64,000 nt of DNA from Argentina anserina. Its lineage: Eukaryota; Streptophyta; Magnoliopsida; Rosales; Rosaceae. The notes under the pieces were generated by a model, which saw only the letters and a program-made list of their open reading frames with translations, had not been told where the DNA came from and searched no databases. Shown piece after piece: positions 1 to 13,355 of the stretch. Numbering within the stretch: the first letter of the stretch is position 1; every line of letters begins with the position of its first letter. A program made the translations under genes and the position numbers. The stretch covers positions 23,498,001 through 23,562,000 of the forward strand of contig NC_065876.1 of NCBI RefSeq assembly GCF_933775445.1. Reading direction: 5' to 3'.

Positions 1-77
1 ACTTATTTCTCGGTTAATCAGAAATTCTTCCATATATGCATGATACTTGCATGTATTGGCCTGTAGCTTTTGCTAAA
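1..77. other. Flanking DNA, no gene seen
   Basis: Short AT-rich stretch before the first LTR. Its last five bases before the LTR (CAATA, 78-82) are the left half of that LTR's target duplication. Confidence 0.6.
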
Positions 78-849
78 CAATATGTAACGACCCCAAAATT
101 TCAAGCTTAAAAACTCAAAATTTCAAAGTCGTTAAACACCAAACAATTTCAACGAATCGAAATTATTTAAAATGCCACAGCGGATCATCTCTGAGTTCAA
201 AATACAACTCAGTTAAACCGATTATTACAACCCAAATTATAATTCAATATTATAACAAATGGAATTGCGTAATCCTCACAACAAACTCACAAGATAGTCA
301 CACAAAATCCTCACACAAGCTGGAGATAAATAACTTCAAGTCCTCTGAGCGGTCCGTTAATTCCCGCTAATCCACACCTGCGGAGTTATCCACTACACCA
401 TCGAATTGGTGCACCGGGATTGTAAACACAAACCAGGTAAGCTTTACAGCTCGTATGAGTAAAATGAAAATATAACTCGCATATTAATATATATACGAAA
501 ATCCACAAATCAAACAAATATAAATGCACTCATGAGTTAATGGACGGCCCATCTGGTTGTCCCAAAGAAATATGAAAAGAAGCGCTCATGAGAAATTAAG
601 TAACCCTTCAGGTTACCCAAATGCATTTATAATACGGGTACCAAGAACGCTGGTACACATCTGTTACCCCTCTCGTAATACACCGCCGATATTGGATAGC
701 CACCCGCTACCCAACATCCAAAACAATCTGAGTACCCATGAGCAGATAACCACCCGTTACCTCACATGCAGTACTACGACAGACAGACTGGAGCTCTAAC
801 TGTATCGTAACTTTTGCCCGGCCAAAGGCTAGGTTCCGACTTGCCAAAC

Positions 850-1078
850 ACGTACAATAATCTCACATCATATTGTACCAAATCACGTCCGAAGACAAAT
901 TAACATTTTAACAATCTCAATGTTAAAATCACGTACAAAAATCTCACATCATATTGTACCAAAAATCAAGTCCGAAGACAAATCAACATTTTAACAATCT
1001 CCATGTTAAAATCACGTACAATAATCTCACATCATATTGTACCAAAAATCAAGTCCGAAGACAAATCAACATTTTAAC
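850..1078. repeat. 83-bp tandem repeat in the outer LTR
   Basis: Three copies of an 83-bp unit carrying GTCCGAAGAC, with unit starts near 887, 970 and 1053. The inner LTR carries the complementary array at about 2765-3060, with GTCTTCGGAC spaced 83-84 bp. The array ends exactly where the inner LTR inserted and resumes after 3820. Confidence 0.8.
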
Positions 1079-1397
1079 TGTAATAACCCGAATTTTTAGA
1101 AACTAAATGTCGAGTATTTTCAAAGTGTTAAACTTGTGAAATTAATTCAAGACGACAATTGGAGGTTTGCGACATTTCGAAACGAAAACGGAAACGTTCT
1201 CGGATCGTTTAATTAGAAAACGTAACATTACCGCAACGTATAGATCGACTTTTATTCTGTCGTTCGGTTGCGAAAACGTCCTTCACGAAAGTCGTAGAGC
1301 TCATCGATACGAATTCGTGGACACGTCATGCATTTGAATCGGACGTCGGACGCGAAAGTTATTAACGTCGGAAGTTCGTTTCCGATTTTGGAAATAG

Positions 1398-1406
1398 TAT
1401 AAAAGG
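1398..1406 (+). promoter_or_regulatory. TATA box of the inner LTR
   Basis: TATAAAAGG lies about 320 bp from the LTR start. The same motif is at the equivalent place in the outer copy (minus strand, about 5258-5266), in the LTR at 40364-42820 (complement at 42491-42499), and as TATAAATAG at 48810. It sets the transcription direction of the LTR family. Confidence 0.6.
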
Positions 1407-2764
1407 AAGGAGAGGAGATTAAAAATCAGAAAATCAGATTTTTCTAAAAATCAGCTCGGGTACTGTTCACCCGAGCTCGGGCACTGTTCACCCGACCCAA
1501 AAACCTTCTCCGGCCGATTTCTCCACCATCCGACGTCGCCTCGTGTCGTGCCACCTATCAAACTGACGGGCTCGACGAGCTTCATCTTTTGGGCTACACC
1601 TTGCACTTCGGCGACAACCACATACGGTGTAGCAACCGCCGGAAGTTACTGCTGTGGCGGCGCCGCCTCCTCCGGCCACCATGGCTCGAGATTCTTAGGG
1701 GGTTTTGCTTGTCTCAGTCCCAGCAACATTCCCACAAAAGGAATCGAGCCAAATCGAAGTGTAAGTACCCGAATCAAAATTTCAATTTCTAGGGTTTGTG
1801 AATAGTGCCGATTTCATGTTCTTCGTTGTTTGGACTGTTTAGACTCGGATTTAGACCTTGGTGTCAACTAGGAAGTTGTTGGAAATGTTGTTTAGGTTGT
1901 GGTGGTGAAATTTGGTGATGATTGGTGGCGGTCGATGAACAGTAACACCGAATGAATAGTGACTTTGAATAGTAACTCCGCATGAATAGTAATCTGTAAC
2001 AGTAACTGTGAATAGTGATATGTAACAGTAAATGTGAACAGTGTCATGGTAAAAACAGTAACTATGAACAGTGGTTTAGTAAAAACAGTGATTAGTAAAC
2101 ATGAACAGTGTTCCGTGAACAATGTTTTATGAACAACATTTAGCTGTGCTGAACTCGTCACCTGATATTTTAAGTATCATTTTCTAAGCATTTATCGTGC
2201 TATTAGGTGACTGACGAAACGAGTGAGGAAATTACTTTCAGGGTCGTGGAAGTTGCACGCAGGAAAGAATGTGAGTAAAATCTCACTTATTTACGAATCT
2301 ACTCTTGCGGTGATTCCAAGATTTTTGCAAGAGTTTTTAATATTGAATTACGATACGTATACAATATAGTGGATTACGTATATATCGTATAAATGGTAAT
2401 AAGTACATATATATATAGTTTGCTATATTATATACTGTTATGAATTCATTGGAATTGGTCATTTCGAATGACGAGAATTAAATGTTGAGCATGTGATGTG
2501 ATTTTTTGTACAATATGAGGTGTGATTATTGTACGTGGTTTTAACATGAGTTTGTTAAAATATTTTGTCTTCGGACGAGTTTTGTCTTCGGACGAGTTTT
2601 TTGTCTTCGGACGTGTTTATGAAATATGACATGTATACGATATAATGGATTATATATATATTGTATAAATGGTAAATATGTACATATATATATAGTTTGT
2701 TATATAATATACTGTTATGATTTTATCGTGATTTATGTCATCTCGATGACGAGATTTATATATC

Positions 2765-3060
2765 GAGCATGTGATTTTGATTTGTACAATATAATGTGAG
2801 ATTATTGTACGTGATTTTAACATTGAGATTGTTAAAATGTTGATTTGTCTTCGGACATGATTTTTGGTACAATATGATGTGAGATTATTGTACGTGATTT
2901 TAACATTGAGATTGTTAAAATGTTGATTTGTCTTCGGACATGATTTTTGGTACAATATGATGTGAGATTATTGTACGTGATTTTTAACATTGAGATTGTT
3001 AAAATGTTGATTTGTCTTCGGACGTGATTGGTATAATATGATGTGAGATTATTGTACGTG
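2765..3060. repeat. 83-bp tandem repeat in the inner LTR
   Basis: Three copies of a unit containing TGTCTTCGGAC at 2846, 2929 and 3013. This is the same array as in the outer LTR, inverted. The spacing and identity are repeats within an LTR, not spacers of a CRISPR array. Confidence 0.8.
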
Positions 3061-5589
3061 TTTGGCAAGTCGGAACCTAGCCTTTGGCCGGGCGAAAATT
3101 ACGATACAGTTAGAGCTCTAGTCTGTCTGCCTTAGTATTGCATGTGAGGTAACGGGTGGTTATCTGCTCATGGGTACTCAGATTGTTTTGGATGTTGGGT
3201 AGCGGGTGGCTATCCAATATCGGCGGTGTATTACGAGAGGGGTAACAGATGTGTACCAGCGTTCTTGGTACCCGTATTATAAATGCATTTGGGTAACCAG
3301 AAGGGTTACTTAATTTCTCATGAGCGCTTCTTTTTCTTTGGGACAACCAGATGGGCCGTCCACTGGCTCATGAGTTCATTTGTATTTGTTTGATTTGTGG
3401 ATTTTCCTATATATTGATATGCGAGTTATATTTTTTCATTTTACTCATACGAGCTGTAAAGCTTACCGGGTTTGTGTTTACAATCCCGGTGCACCAATTC
3501 GATGGTGTAGTGGATAACTCCGCAGGTGTGGATTAGCGGGAATTGACGGACCGCTCAGAGGACTTGAAGTTATTTATCTCCAGCTTGTGTGAGGATTTTG
3601 TGTGACTATCTTGTGAGGTTGTTGTGAGAATTATACATTTCCATTTGTTATAATGTTAAATTATAATTTGGTTGTAATAATCGGTTTGACTAAGTTGTAT
3701 TTTGAACTCAGAGATGATCCGCTGTGGCATTTTAAATGATTTCGATTTCATCGAGATTGTTTGGTGTTTAACGACTTTGAAATTTTGAGTTTTTAAGCTT
3801 GAAATTTTGGGGTCGTTACATTAACAATCTCCATGTTAAAATCACGTACAATAATCTCACATCATATTGTACAAATCAAAATCACATGCTTGATATATAA
3901 ATCTCGTCATTAAAATGACATAAAACACGATAAAATCATAACAGTATATTATATAGCAAACTATATATATATGTACATATTTACCATTTATACAATATAT
4001 ATATAATCCATTATATCATATACATGTCATATTTCATAAACACGTCCGAAGACAAAAACTTGTCCGAAGACAAAACTCGTCCGAAGACAAAACATTTTAA
4101 CAAACTCATGTTAAAAGCACGTACGATAATCACACATCTTATTGTACAAAAATCAAATCACATGCTCAATATTTAATTCTCGTCATCGAAATGACCAATT
4201 CCAATGAATTCATAACAGTATATAATACAGCAAACTATATATATGTACTTATTACCATTTATACAATATATATGTAATCCACTATATTGTATACGTGTCG
4301 TAATTCAATATTAAAAACTCTTGCAAAATCTTGAATCACCGCAAGGGTAGATTCGTAAATAAGTGAGATTTTACTCACATTCTTTCCTGCGTGCAACTTC
4401 CACGACCCTGAAAGTAATTTCCTCACTCGTTTCGTCAGTCACCTAATAGCACGATAAATGCTTAGAAAATGATACTTAAAATATCAGGTGACGAGTTCAG
4501 CACAGCTAAATGTTGTTCATAAAACATTGTTCACAGAACACTGTTCATGTTACTAATCACTGTCTTTTGCCAAAACACTGTTCATAGTTACTGTTTTACC
4601 AAAACACTGTTCATAGTTACTGTTTTATCATGACACTGTTCACATTTACTGTTACAGATCACTATTCGCAGTTACTGTTACATATCACTATTCATGCGGA
4701 GTTACTATTCATTCGGCGTTACTGTTCACTGACCGCCACCAATCATCACTAAATTTCACCACCACAACCTAAACAACATTTCCAACAACTTCCTAGTTGA
4801 CACCAAGTCTAAATCCGAGTCTAAACAGTCCAAACAACGAAGAACATAAAATCGGCACTATTCACAAACCCTAGAAATTGAAATTTTAATTCGGGTACTT
4901 ACGCTTCGATTTGGCTCGATTCCTTTTGTGGGAATGTTGCTGGGACTGAGACAAGCAAAACCCCCCAAGAATCTTGAGCCATGGTGGCCGGAGGAGGCGG
5001 CGCCGCCACAGCAGTAACTTCCGGCGGTTGCTACACCGTGTGTGGTTATCGCCGGAGTGCAAGGCGTAGCCCAAAAGATGGAGCTCGTCGAGCCCGTCAG
5101 TTTGATAGGTGGCACGACACGAGGCGACGTCGGATGGTGGAGAAATCGGCCGGAGAAGGTTTTTGGGTCGGGTGAACAGTACCTGAGCTCGGATGAATAG
5201 TACCCGAGCTGATTTTTAGAAAAATCTGATTTTCTGATTTTTAATCTCCTCTTCTTCCTTTTATACTATTTCCAAAATCGGAAACGAACTTCCGACGTTA
5301 ATAACTTTTGCGTCCGACGTCCGATTTGAACGCATGACATGTCCACGAATTCGTATCGATGAGCTCTACGACTTTCGTGAAGGAAGTTTTCGCAACCGAG
5401 TGACGGAATAAAAGTCGATCTATACGTTGCGGTAACGTTACGTTTTCTAATTAAACGATCCGAGAACATTTCCGTTTTCGTTTCGAAATGTCGCAAACCT
5501 CCAATTGTCGTCTTGAATTAATTTTACAAGTTTAACACTTTGAAAATACTCGATATTTAGTTTCTAAAAATTCAGGTTATTACACAATA

Positions 5590-7635
5590 TTTACTGATTA
5601 ATTTTGAGTCGGGAGTAACTGAAACAATACGTACTAATTAAATGGGAATTTAGTCCAAACTCCAAACTGATTGAGTCTATGGATTAAGTCTACGAATACG
5701 TACCCAAGTTTATATGAGTCTCAATATAAAATATGATCGAGTACGTACTTGGAACTCTGCTGCGACTTTGAGAGCTCAAATTCAACATGTACGTACGTAG
5801 GAGTCGATTTTTTCAAGCTGCTAATTCTACACTAGAACAATTGGATCTAGTACTGGACTAGATAAATTATCAAGCTAATTCAATATCCTTCTTCTATGAA
5901 TATTGGAGCATTTATAGTACTTGATTGTTACGTAGCAAAACCTGTACGTATAAGTTCATTATCATTTGTGTATAATATCCATCCCAGGCTATAAATAAGC
6001 AGGTCAATTTACTTGTTTTTGGCAACTGAAAGGGACGTCTAGAAAACCCTAATTATTGGTCCTGTTAAAGGCATGTATGATCTTGGATTTATATACTGGT
6101 ATTATTGTTGCAGTGAAATTTCTATATAATTTCTCTAAAAGCTTTTACTCTATGTTTCAAATAAATCATCGAATATACATGTAGTTCCCCACTTCCCCTT
6201 AACTTTGAATCTTACATCAACAATGTCTCCACGTCAGTTGTAAATATCATATATGTTGAGTTTCTTTCTAAAAGATCGACTACACTCGACCATTCTTAGA
6301 GCTCCTCGTACCTTAAAATCTCTGCTTCGTCTAGCATGGAATGGAAGAAGCCACATCTAGCTGTGAATTAAACTACTCCGGCCACCATGAATTGCCAGTC
6401 TACTGTTCGAGTTTAATAGTTGTTGCCATCCAAATATCAGCTTGATGTATAATCATCAATTAATGTGATTCTACCATGGCCGATCAGTCGAACTGCGACT
6501 ACTAAATACCTATACATTTTAAACGAGAGACATTGATAAAATGATGATCATTTTTAACTTATATACTAACGTTATGTGAGGAAGCTTATGTGACATTATT
6601 GGAGACGGGCATATGATATAAGCCTAACTCATGGCTAATGGAATTCTGATTTCTAAAACATGAACTACGATAGTTAATGACGTAATGGCGCAAAGTGTCA
6701 AAAATGGCCTCACATGAGGACCCCTTCAGCATTTTTCAGGGCATTCCTCGCAAGCTTATATTAAACTTTAGACCGAGGAATTATTGGTTTCCACATAATA
6801 TTTGATGAAAAATTCGATCCCATCTCTAGGACTATGAAGCTCCGGGGTGACAGCCACACGCGTGAATATATTCCATATCTCCGGATAGCGGATACTCAAA
6901 GATGACCTCAATTAACATCCGGAAATGCATTGTTCATTTTGCAGTTAGTGGCTTGATTTCGGCTAGATCTACCCTTCAGTACGGCGGAGTGAGAGGGTGA
7001 AAGAGGCTACCATCTCTTGGCAAGGTGCATTGACCTACTAAGCTGCATTTTGTGTAGCACTCTAGCTGTTTGAAGTGGTCCCAAAGGCAAAACTGTTAAC
7101 GAAATGAATAACAAATAGGGTGAACAAAAAAGAAATCTGTTAATGAAATCAGAAAATATGCTGCACTGATCGAAGATCTCCACTCTTTTTTTTTGTTTGG
7201 GGGGGGGGGGGGGGGGGTCGAAAACCGCCAGTGAATGTCCTTTTTATTTATTCCACTAGAAAATTAATGTTGTATGAAACCATAGAAAATTAATGATACA
7301 GAGGAAGTTTTATTGTTGTTACTAAAAGCCTGTGTCGACCAAGTATGCTGAAGTTTGAGATGATATCAACGTGGAGGAGTATGTGTGAAAGCTGATGTTT
7401 TAAGCCATTAGAGAGGGAATAAATGTTGTACAAAGTTCTATCAGAGCTCAATTGTGCCTGTAGCAGCAGTCTATTCATCTTCTACCTTGCTTCCAGTTTT
7501 TCTTCTATTCACACTGTCAAAGTGAAAGCAACAAACGTATATATTGTCAAATATAGTTCTACAGTTCTACTATGAGATGCATACCATTTAGGGTTTTATT
7601 CATATGAACTGACATGTAATGATTGCACATTCAGA
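5590..7635. other. Intergenic DNA, no gene recognised
   Basis: AT-rich sequence with frequent stops on both strands. I see no conserved domain, TIR pair or LTR end. The only notable item is a 19-base G run at 7199-7217. Confidence 0.5.
7199..7217 (+). repeat. Poly-G tract
   Basis: Nineteen consecutive G residues. Length is likely to vary between individuals or to be uncertain in assembly. Confidence 0.9.
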
Positions 7636-9797
7636 GTAAACCCTCAGAATATGTTAATTCTCACCTGCAAAACTATCCCCTACACCGTTTAATTCGTGTA
7701 CCGGGATTGTAAACACAAATCCGGTAAGCTTTTCAGCCCGTATGAGTAAACCAAAGTAAACATACATCGTATACAAATGAAATATGTCAAATAACATTTA
7801 AAGACAAACGTACTCATCTGACACTGGGCAACCTATCTGTTACCCAAAATCATTTAAAAACATGAGTACTCATGAGACTCAAGCAACATATCCGTTACCC
7901 CTCATGCAGTACACTGACAGGCACTGGGCAACCCATCAGGTTACCTAAAATCATGTAAAATATGGATACTCATGAGACCTAGATACTCATATGTTACCCC
8001 TCATGCAGTACACCGACAGACACTGGGCAGCACATATGTACCCAATGTCACTAAATAAAATATGGGTACTCATGAGACCCATGCAACCCATCTGTTACCC
8101 CTCATGCAGTACACCGACAGACAGACTAGAGCTTTAACTGAATCGTAAACGACACCCGGCCAAGGCTCAGTTCCGATTACTGCCAACATGTCCAAAGACA
8201 GAAAAACACATGCGAAGACAGAAAACGTTTTAACAAGACTCAATTTTAAAACCACGTACAATAACAATTCACCCATGTTATTGTACTACAACAAAGCGAC
8301 TCTTGCTCAAATAAAATAAATATAATTTTCACAGTATAATTCATTTGGAAATAAGAACGTGACAGTATATAATATAGCAACCCACATATATATATATACA
8401 TCGTATTTACAATTTTATACACATACACAACCAATTAACAGCCAAGAGTAGACTCGTCACAGTGAGATTTACTTACATTCACTATAGTCCATAATCAATA
8501 AAACTTTTTCAAAATCATTTATTAAAATTACATTTCACTTGCCTAATAACCGTAGACGACCAAGTTCACGAATTTAAGCCAAAACATATATATTTTTAAA
8601 AAAAATAATTTTTATAACTAGTGATGCAAAGACTATGGTAAGAACTCAAACTAAATTCAATAATTATAACACTACTCCGATCATGATGATCATTGTGAGG
8701 TTTACTCACCTTATTTCCCGCGTGTAACTTCCACGACACCGAAAGCGATTCCCTCACTCATTTCGTCGGTCACCTAATAGCATGATAAAAAGTTTAGAAA
8801 ACGATACGTAAAATATCATGTGACGATTTTAGTACAGTTAAATGCTATTCAAAAGCATTGTTCATGGTTTACTAACACACTGTTCATGATTACTGTTCAG
8901 AATTAATGTTCATTGGGTGCCACTGTTTCCTGACCACCACCATTGACCACCAAATTTCACTACTACAATCTAAATGACATTCCTAACTTTGTAGTTCACC
9001 ATAAAGTCTAATTATGAGCCTAAACACTTCAATTTAATAAAAACCAAAATGTCTCAATTTAAAACCTATGATTTCTTTTCTCTGATTCTCCTAGCACACA
9101 AAGATTTGGGTTAAATCTTTTGAAGAGTTTGTAGTATGGAATGAGACCTTCAAAATGGGACAAGAATCTCACTGATTGGTTACCGGAGGAGGGATATTTG
9201 ACGAGTTGAAGTTCGACGAAATATGCATTTTCGGGCGAACTTTCGGGCTTCACCGCTCCTAAAGGCGGCAAGATGGCGGGTGGCGCTGCCACCAATCGAC
9301 AGGGGACGTAGCAACCTTTCAAACGTGACCGGTGCGCCGCTCTATGGTGGCCGGACGGCGGAGATCCGGCGGTCTAAAGTCAGCTGCTCGGGGAGAGAAT
9401 TTCTGGATTTTTTTCGGGTGTGAACAATATCCATGAACAGTACTTATCCGAATTCTAATTTTCCTCCCCCTTTTTCTCTTTAATTGCCATATTTATTCTA
9501 TTTTCTAAAAATGTCTTAATACATTTTGATTCGTAACTTCTTCATACGAACTCTAATTTAAGCGTGCCGCATGTCCACAAATTCGTATTGACGAACTCTA
9601 CGACTTCCATGAATGAAGTTTTCTGAGATTCCTAACGGATAAAAAGGCAACTCTTGACCAGTCACGATAACGTTTCGATGTATAAATCGATCGAACTTTT
9701 TCGTTTTCTCCTTCGTACTATATAATCGGATCACCATCAATTTAAATATCTCCGAAGAATAATTAGTAAATAATTATAAATTTCTGGAATATTATAG
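7636..9797 (-). mobile_element. Degenerate family A LTR copy
   Basis: It shows collinear but diverged similarity to the outer LTR: the segment around 7676-7745 parallels 394-465, and the terminal part runs to TTTCTGGAATATTATAG. The first ~300 bp seen in other copies (TGTAACGACC end) are missing or unrecognisable, and no target duplication is seen. It has more indels than the other copies, so it is probably the oldest. Its GC-rich block (about 9220-9400) corresponds to the exon-like segment in the other copies. Confidence 0.7.
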
Positions 9798-12700
9798 TAG
9801 CAAAAGTTTATAAACACTTTTGAGCATTAAACAAATTAGAAGTCAATGATAAACAACTTTAACATTACATTATAGTATAAATTTGAGACTAATATTTACA
9901 CCAACAGAAACCATGCAGTTTAACTCCTTAAAAACAAAATACATTTGTCCCACACATTTTCATGCTAATCCTCTTCATGCTCAGTTGGTATACTCAAATG
10001 CACCAATGAAGGAAAATAATATGCAGTAACACAAAATTCAATATAAACTTAATGCATATTAATACATATTGTGATTCTATATGTGAACAAAATACTAAGT
10101 TAGAAGAGACACAAAGAACTAGAATAAATAGAAAAGAATGTGAAAAAATGTGGCATAAGTTACCTCAAGGGTGAGATCATCTAAATTTTTTTAAAAGTGA
10201 CATGCTATGAAACAATACATGATTATTTTATAACTACCACAAAATCACCTGTATGAGTTCCGATGAGGAGAAAAGAAAAGAACAAACCTGATGTATCTTC
10301 CCTTTAATCACTGGCCTATGCCCAATTCAATATGATAAGTTGTCTAAACCTGGAAATCATATAACATGTCTTAAGATAAAACACAATGTAAGCCTGTATT
10401 AGTAAATAATTATCATATGGAACTTATATGAGACATGTACTTACAGTTGTCTACTTGTCTTCCATCAATAAAGTTCAACGATTAAAGAGGAAAGCATTCC
10501 AAATTGTCAGAGCTAATTAACAATCCATTTGCAACTCAAACTCGTTAACCTTTTTAGACACTATTTATAATGCAGAACTGCAGAAGATAAGAATCACTTA
10601 TCACTTTAGCCCTTTTTAACTGAGATTTTGCTTCAAACTCATTTATGTCATTGCCTGGAGAAATAAATTTCTTTCAATTAGTTATACAAATCGATAAAAT
10701 TTCAATCAATATCTAAATTAAAAAAAACTCTTGCTTCTTGATAGCTGAATTATCTTAAACCAAGAACCCAACACTTCTAACTTAATTTGTAAGAGCAATT
10801 GCACCACAAAATTCAAGCTCAAACTCTCACAGATCTTTGATCAAAACACAACAAATGAAAACATGCAACTATAGTTGACGAACTCAGAAAATGAAATAGT
10901 GATGGAGTAAAAATATCTTTTTGAGAGGGTCACCATATAATCAATAGCATGATTCCCCAAAATACATTTAGTAATGACTAATGAGCTCCTAGAAAATACG
11001 ATTGTTTCCTCTTAAGCTATAAGAAAACAAACTACATATGTAGGCTCGTAAGAAACTTTGGCTATTAACAATTAAATTTTCAGCATGTTTCATTGTACTT
11101 ATTGTATTAGCAAGAAAATATAATATTCCTAATTCCTAAGAACAATAAACTTGTATCTAGTTTAAGGAGTAATTCATAAGTGTAAAGATGGATTAAGCGA
11201 AAAATTAGCACGCTACATAGAAATTCAAAAATCGAAAACCAATAGCTTAATATATTTTGCAGCCTCATACAATGATCTAATCTAACATCTCATATCAGCA
11301 GTGCGTATATAACCCCGGATAGAAGGTCCTATATATATCCTGGCATTAGTACTCTTTTCTGAATTACATCTATAATAAGTGATTGGTCATAGAAATGCCA
11401 AAGTTTACCATTCATTCCTTGCAACCTTAATTATAAGGTACCTGCAGACTCCAGAGTAATTGAGTAAAGCTGAACTAATGATTAAAATTAGTCAAATCCA
11501 TAAAATTCTAGAATCTGTTAAGGATATGGTACTTGAATCAATATCAAATTGAAAACTAGAGTTCATATGTAGGTGGTCTTGTAGTGGTCCTGAACCTATG
11601 CAAGTATCAAGTTGTATGTGTTTCTCAACCTAATTGTGTGCCCGGGAAAATAAGGTTAAGAATTCAATTAAATTCAATTTAAGGCATAACTGAGAATTCA
11701 GTTTAAAATAAGAGCACCGAAACAAATTTTTTGTCTCCCAACCTCGATCAAAAACACCAAACTCCAATTATAAACAGACATAACACAAAACCAAAGAAAA
11801 AACAATCAGATGATCTAAGGAAACTCATTCTTCCAACTAAATGATCCAAGCAAAATCATCAAACAAACAACAGAAACCAAAAAAGTACAAAAGGAAAAAA
11901 GCCAACAGAACCCTAAGAGTTGAAACTTACATGTGCCATTGTTGTAGGCATAAAACGATTCTTACTTTTCTATGCTGAAGTGTCCTCAACATTTCTGGAT
12001 AATGAATTTTACCAAGATTGTGTAGCATCAAGGTCCTGCATTCTTTCCCTGCACCATTATAATCCAGTGAAAGATTGGTGTAATTGTTTTCAGAAATTAA
12101 AATTAGAAAGAAGTTTCCAACGAACTGTGCAAAATGAAAATATGAATGACTCCACCCAGAAATTCCAATGTTCACAACATACTTAAGCACAAACCAAGAA
12201 AAGTACGAATTTCTAGGAACTAAAGTTGTGTCATGAAACCCACTGAACTATTATTAATTGGAGATCATTTACAAAACATGTTAACTGCAGTGATCATATC
12301 AAACCCCTGTCACTCTGTGGTTCAGGCTACATTGAGTCATTGATAGTTCATGTTGTTTCCATTTGATAACATTTACAATGAAGTGAGTCATCATCAGGAA
12401 AACATGGTACTCATTGTTTGGAACAGACATAAAGCTTGTAAAACTGAAGAGGGTTGCAGAAGGCTTTACATCAGGTTTCCCCTTTAGACATGACCCACAC
12501 ACTCGACAGCAAGTAAAAACAAAGATGATGATCAACTTAACTCCCTGCACCCAAAATATTCAAACATGAGTTAGGCCTAAATTAAAGAAATAAAAAGTCA
12601 CAGGAAATTAGAGACCAACAACCAAGCATAATGTTGCTGAGTCGGCAAGTTCAGAAGCTAAATGAAGGAAAAATAACAAAGATTACCCCTCCATCTCTCA

Positions 12701-12933
12701 TTCACTCACTTTCTCTCTTTCAATGTTTCTGCTCTGTTAATCAGGAACGATCATTAAGGGTTTTCTCCAATGTAAATACTCCTTCTAAAGTTGAAATGAT
12801 TTTCTGAAATGTAATGCAATTTTGTTAATCTAAGCAAAGAATAGATGCAACAGTAAACGGACTACTCTCTAATGTTATCATACATGTCAATATTCAAAAG
12901 GAAACTAAAGAAGAAAGCCACCACAATTCTCAC
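9798..12933. other. AT-rich region without recognised gene
   Basis: No domain or element end could be recognised. Short open frames at 11920-12190 and 12299-12550 have no recognisable family. If the exon at 12934-13355 belonged to a minus-strand gene, this stretch would hold its introns and later exons, but I found no clear exon here. Confidence 0.4.
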
Positions 12934-13355
12934 CTCATAATGGTTCATCTGATACCGAGCAACATAAACCGATCGCTCTGCCTCAGATTTCCCTTACATT
13001 CCGAAACTACCCTCCCTCCCACTTTGCCCCCTTGTATCACCACCACCGCCCATCCTTGGGCCATGCCGCGATACCAACCTTCCACGTCTGTGCGACGCGC
13101 CGCCGGGGGTAGTTTCGGAATTAAGCAGCTCAATCGCCAGTTCATCAAGGCTAATCTCCTGGAAGCCGGAGCCTCTACCGTGTTCACAAATTCCCGTCGG
13201 GGAGTCAGATTGACTCCAAACTACTCCTTCTCCGCTGGTGCGAGAAGCAGCCGGTACCAGTGACAGCGGTTACCTGAAGCCGACTCTTCCGCCGGAGCCG
13301 CTAAGCTCCAGATTGGCGTCTGCTTGGCCATCGATTTGAAAGCCGAGGTCGCCAT
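12934..13355 (-). pseudogene. Frameshifted first exon of an unnamed plant gene
   Basis: On the minus strand an ATG at 13355 opens a peptide starting MATSAFKSMAKQTPI. The exon ends at 12934 before GTGAG, a good splice donor. Coding signal jumps between frames: a basic-serine motif (HQRRRSS), then RGSGFQEISLDELAIEL and RRGRLVSRHGPR, then RSVYVARYQ before the donor. From memory this order matches an uncharacterised plant-specific Ser/Arg-rich protein family, but I cannot name it. At least two frameshifts and in-frame stops would prevent translation. Upstream sequence to 13669 looks like an ordinary 5' leader with a pyrimidine-rich stretch. Minus-strand open frames across it are pieces of this exon; plus-strand ones are shadows. 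Confidence 0.45.

Larger units (their letters stand above)
1079..3820 (+). mobile_element. Inner solo LTR (family A), nested in opposite orientation
   Basis: It starts TGTAATAACCCG and ends GGGGTCGTTACA. The 5-bp duplication TTAAC lies at 1074-1078 and 3821-3825, and joining the flanks restores the repeat unit seen a few dozen bases upstream. The 2742-bp body is the reverse complement, with scattered differences, of the interrupted outer LTR. Layout: TATA box near 1398, GC-rich exon-like segment 1500-1760, a splice-donor-like GTAAGT at 1761, short repeats of the GAACAGT/GAATAGT type at 1935-2130, then an 83-bp tandem array. No retroelement body is attached. Confidence 0.9.
83..5584 (-). mobile_element. 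Outer solo LTR (family A), interrupted
   Basis: Read on the plus strand it starts TGTAACGACCCC and ends GGTTATTACA, so it has TG...CA ends. It is flanked by a perfect 5-bp duplication, CAATA, at 78-82 and 5585-5589. Removing the inner insertion (1079-3820) and its duplicated TTAAC leaves about 2755 bp. The TATA box (TATAAAAGG, complement near 5258-5266) and the start TGTAATAACC show that the LTR points to the minus strand. No internal domain, primer binding site or coding region adjoins it, so it is a solo LTR left by LTR-LTR recombination. Length and ends fit a Ty3/gypsy Tekay/Del type, but this is inferred and no protein supports it. Open frames inside it are not genes. Confidence 0.88.

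Noticed and set aside
557..799. Open frame of 80 residues, repeated at 3110-3346 on the other strand
   Set aside because: Both are the same piece of the family A LTR in inverted copies; the conservation comes from the repeat, not from selection on a protein.
850..1078. Regular repeats resembling a CRISPR array
   Set aside because: Plant nuclear context; units are contiguous tandem copies without unique spacers and lie in an LTR.
4981..5175. Gly/Ala-rich frame also present at 1488-1682
   Set aside because: It lies in the GC-rich leader of the LTR and on the antisense strand; the codon-like look is due to composition.
83..9797. A full retrotransposon between the two minus-strand LTR copies
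   Set aside because: The 2 kb between 5590 and 7635 has no retroelement domain, primer site or polypurine tract, and the outer LTR has its own perfect target duplication.
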